Shown one piece after another: positions 5,478-6,988 of a stretch of 6,988 bases of DNA; within the stretch, counting starts at the first letter, position 1, and the number at the start of each line of letters is the position of its first letter. Below the pieces are notes generated by a model. The model was not told the DNA's origin. It was given only the letters and a program-made list of their open reading frames with translations, and made no database searches. The stretch is from Planctomycetota bacterium. Its GTDB lineage: Bacteria; Planctomycetota; B143-G9. The stretch lies in assembly GCA_003644275.1 (NCBI GenBank), contig QNBY01000056.1, positions 1 to 6,988 on the forward strand. Reading direction: 5' to 3'. The translations under genes and the position numbers were made by a program.

Positions 5478-6278
5478 ATGGCCAAGAAGCATACCGCCAG
5501 GTCGCTCCAGCGCGCCGCCGATAGGGGTGAGAGGCTCGTCGGCGTCACCGCCTACACCCACCCCATGGCCCGCTTCGCCGAGGAAGCCGGCATCGACCTC
5601 ATACTGGTGGGGGACTCGGTGGGGATGGTGGAGCTCGGCTACCCCGACACCCTCCCCGTCACCATGGACGAGATGATCCACCACTGCCGCGCCGTCCGCC
5701 GCGGCGCTCCCCAGACCTTCGTGGTGGGCGACATGCCCTTCATGTCCTACCAGGTCTCCGACGAGGAAGCCGTGAGGAACGCGGGCCGCTTCGTGAAAGA
5801 AGGCGGTTGCGACGCGGTCAAGGTTGAGTGGTGCGCCTCCGCCCCCCAGCGCGTCCGGGCCATCACCGAGGCCGGGATGCTCGTCATGGGCCACGTCGGC
5901 TTCACCCCCCAGCGCACCGCCCAGCTCGGCGGCTACCGCGTGCAGGGCAGGGGAGACGCCCGCCGCCACGTGGTGGAGCAGGCCCTCGCCCTGCAGGAAG
6001 CCGGCGCCTTCTGCATCCTCATCGAGATGGCCACCCCCGAGACCGGCCGCGCCGTGACCGAGGCGGTGGACGTGTTCACCGTCGGCGTCGGCGCGGGGGA
6101 TCACCCCCACATGCAGCTCGTGGTGATGAACGACCTGCTCGGCCTCTTCCGCGAGTTCAAGCCGCGCTACGTCAAGCGCTACGCCGAACTCGCCGACGTC
6201 ATAACCGACGCCCTGAAGCGCTACGCCGAGGACGTGAGGGAGCGCCGCTTCCCCTCCGAGGAAAACTTCTACGAGTGA
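5478..6278 (+). CDS. panB: 3-methyl-2-oxobutanoate hydroxymethyltransferase (ketopantoate hydroxymethyltransferase), divergent PanB
   Basis: This 266-residue TIM-barrel protein has the normal PanB length (about 264 in E. coli). PanB transfers a hydroxymethyl group from 5,10-methylene-tetrahydrofolate to 2-oxoisovalerate to make ketopantoate, the first committed step to pantothenate and CoA. Clear family motifs: LVGDSVGMVELGYPDTLPVT (43-62; Mg ligand Asp46), VVGDMPFMSYQ (82-92; Mg ligand Asp85), VKVE (114-117; Lys115, Glu117), VMGHVGFTPQ (136-145), GGYRVQGRG (151-159), AGAF followed by LIE (Glu183) and VGVGAG (202-207). Core residues are therefore kept. Several other signature positions differ: TAYT replaces TAYD (24-27), VEWC replaces the usual EGG, and HMQ (211-213) replaces DGQ. 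It could be a true but divergent PanB or a relative with altered substrate. It follows ilvE by 70 nt and may share its transcript or be separated by the hairpin. Confidence 0.85.
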   Translation: MAKKHTARSLQRAADRGERLVGVTAYTHPMARFAEEAGIDLILVGDSVGMVELGYPDTLPVTMDEMIHHCRAVRRGAPQTFVVGDMPFMSYQVSDEEAVRNAGRFVKEGGCDAVKVEWCASAPQRVRAITEAGMLVMGHVGFTPQRTAQLGGYRVQGRGDARRHVVEQALALQEAGAFCILIEMATPETGRAVTEAVDVFTVGVGAGDHPHMQLVVMNDLLGLFREFKPRYVKRYAELADVITDALKRYAEDVRERRFPSEENFYE

Positions 6279-6988
6279 TAGGCCGGCCCCTCCAGCGGCG
6301 CCCGCACGACCAGCCCCGGCCCCTCCAGCGACCACGACCGCACCCTCACCAGGCGCGAGCCCGGCACCGGGACGGTCCCCGACCGCACGCGCAAATACTC
6401 CGAGGAATAGCCCTCCCGCCTCGGCGCGGGTTCTTCCTCCCCCTCGAACACCACCTCCAGCGGCCCCTTCAGCTCGGAGGACACGAACTTCTCCAGGTTG
6501 TCCCGCGCCAGCTCCGCGAGCCTCGCTATCCGCTCCCGTTTCACGTCTCCCCCCACCGTACCGCCCAGATCGGCGGCCGGAGTGCCCTCCCGCGGCGAGA
6601 ACGAGAAGGCGTGTATGCGGTGGAAGCCGGCTTCCGCGCATACTTCGAGCGTCCGCCGGAAGTCGTCCTCTCCCTCTCCCGGGAAGCCCACTATAACGTC
6701 CGTCGTCAGTCCCACGGAACCGAGCGCCTCCCGCGCCCGACGGATGCGGGCGAGGAATTCCGCGGCGGTGTAGCGCCTGTTCATCGCCTCGAGCAGCCGG
6801 TCGCTCCCCGACTGCAGCGGCACGTGCAGATGGCGGCAGAACAAAGCCGGGGCCGAGGCCATGGCTTCGAGCAGCCTGTCGTCGAGGAAGCGCAGCTCCA
6901 CGGAGGATATCCGTATCCGCGTGGGCGGGGCGGCCTCCGCCAGCGCCCCGAGCAGCTCGTGGAATCCAGATCCCCGCTCCGTCCCCCA
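6269..6988 (-). CDS. mtaB: Radical SAM tRNA methylthiotransferase, MtaB-like, C-terminal part (5' end off window)
   Basis: The 239 visible residues are the C-terminal half to two thirds of a MiaB/MtaB family protein; the frame is open to the window edge, and the GTG at 6901 is an internal Val codon. MtaB adds a methylthio group to t6A37 of tRNAs reading ANN codons. Visible: RIRISSVE (24-31), CRHLHVPLQSGSD (51-63), MNRRYTAAEF (69-78), TTDVIVGFPGE (95-105), HAFSFSPREGTPAAD (126-140) and a C-terminal TRAM-like RNA-binding domain (about 173-232) with GYSSEYLRV. The N-terminal MTTase domain and the radical-SAM CxxxCxxC must lie beyond 6988. SPREGT spacing and the short TRAM tail favour MtaB over MiaB or RimO. 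Its TAG stop (6269-6271) lies within the last codons of panB on the opposite strand. Confidence 0.85.
   Translation of the reverse strand, partial: WGTERGSGFHELLGALAEAAPPTRIRISSVELRFLDDRLLEAMASAPALFCRHLHVPLQSGSDRLLEAMNRRYTAAEFLARIRRAREALGSVGLTTDVIVGFPGEGEDDFRRTLEVCAEAGFHRIHAFSFSPREGTPAADLGGTVGGDVKRERIARLAELARDNLEKFVSSELKGPLEVVFEGEEEPAPRREGYSSEYLRVRSGTVPVPGSRLVRVRSWSLEGPGLVVRAPLEGPAYHS

Noticed and set aside
4481..5548. 355-codon open frame on the minus strand opposite ilvE
   Set aside because: Val/Asp/Glu/Gly-rich antisense shadow of the aminotransferase gene, without family similarity or a convincing ribosome site.
5289..6641. 450-codon open frame on the minus strand spanning ilvE, panB and mtaB
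   Set aside because: It is antisense to the well-supported panB gene and composed of Gly/Ala/His/Glu-rich low-complexity residues typical of the shadow of GC-rich coding DNA; there is no recognisable motif.
1..6988. CRISPR array, insertion sequence, phage genes or tandem repeats
   Set aside because: No repeated spacer pattern, terminal inverted repeats, transposase or integrase motifs were seen; the genes are ordinary metabolic and housekeeping types with uniform composition.

Overview
The window is GC-rich, gene-dense bacterial DNA. It has no rRNA, tRNA, mobile element or CRISPR array that I can see. Its centre is a co-directional operon for a ferredoxin-dependent 2-oxoacid oxidoreductase, which indicates an anaerobe or an organism with strong low-potential ferredoxin metabolism. 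High GC, AGG arginine codons, ATA isoleucine codons, strong AGGAGG-type ribosome sites and one apparently leaderless gene would fit an anaerobic actinobacterial lineage. A Desulfobacterota-like or other GC-rich anaerobe is equally possible, so I do not name a taxon.

Left part (1-1790): the C-terminal end of a prolyl-oligopeptidase/PHB-depolymerase-like alpha/beta hydrolase (+) runs tail to tail, 9 bp apart, into a GAF plus HD-GYP protein (-) that probably hydrolyses cyclic di-GMP. The HD-GYP gene starts in an AT-rich divergent intergenic region (1791-1895), which also carries the likely promoter of the next operon.

Central part (1896-5407): five tightly packed + strand genes encode a dicluster ferredoxin subunit (delta), the alpha subunit (VorB type), the TPP-binding beta subunit, the gamma subunit, and then a branched-chain aminotransferase. 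Gaps are 4-nt overlap to 15 nt, each with a clear ribosome site. A 12-bp hairpin in the following 70-nt gap separates this group from a PanB-family ketopantoate hydroxymethyltransferase (5478-6278).

Right part (6269-6988): the C-terminal part of an MtaB-type tRNA methylthiotransferase on the minus strand. Its stop codon lies inside the end of panB (10-nt convergent overlap).

Taken together, the oxidoreductase, the aminotransferase and PanB can all use 2-oxoisovalerate (3-methyl-2-oxobutanoate): made from or to valine by transamination, oxidatively decarboxylated to isobutyryl-CoA with reduction of ferredoxin (or the reverse), or hydroxymethylated towards pantothenate and CoA. The most notable points are this metabolite-centred grouping, the divergence of the PanB copy at several signature positions, the inter-gene hairpin, and the leaderless-looking, overlapping divergent promoter region. 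I did not find evidence for a wholly new type of system.
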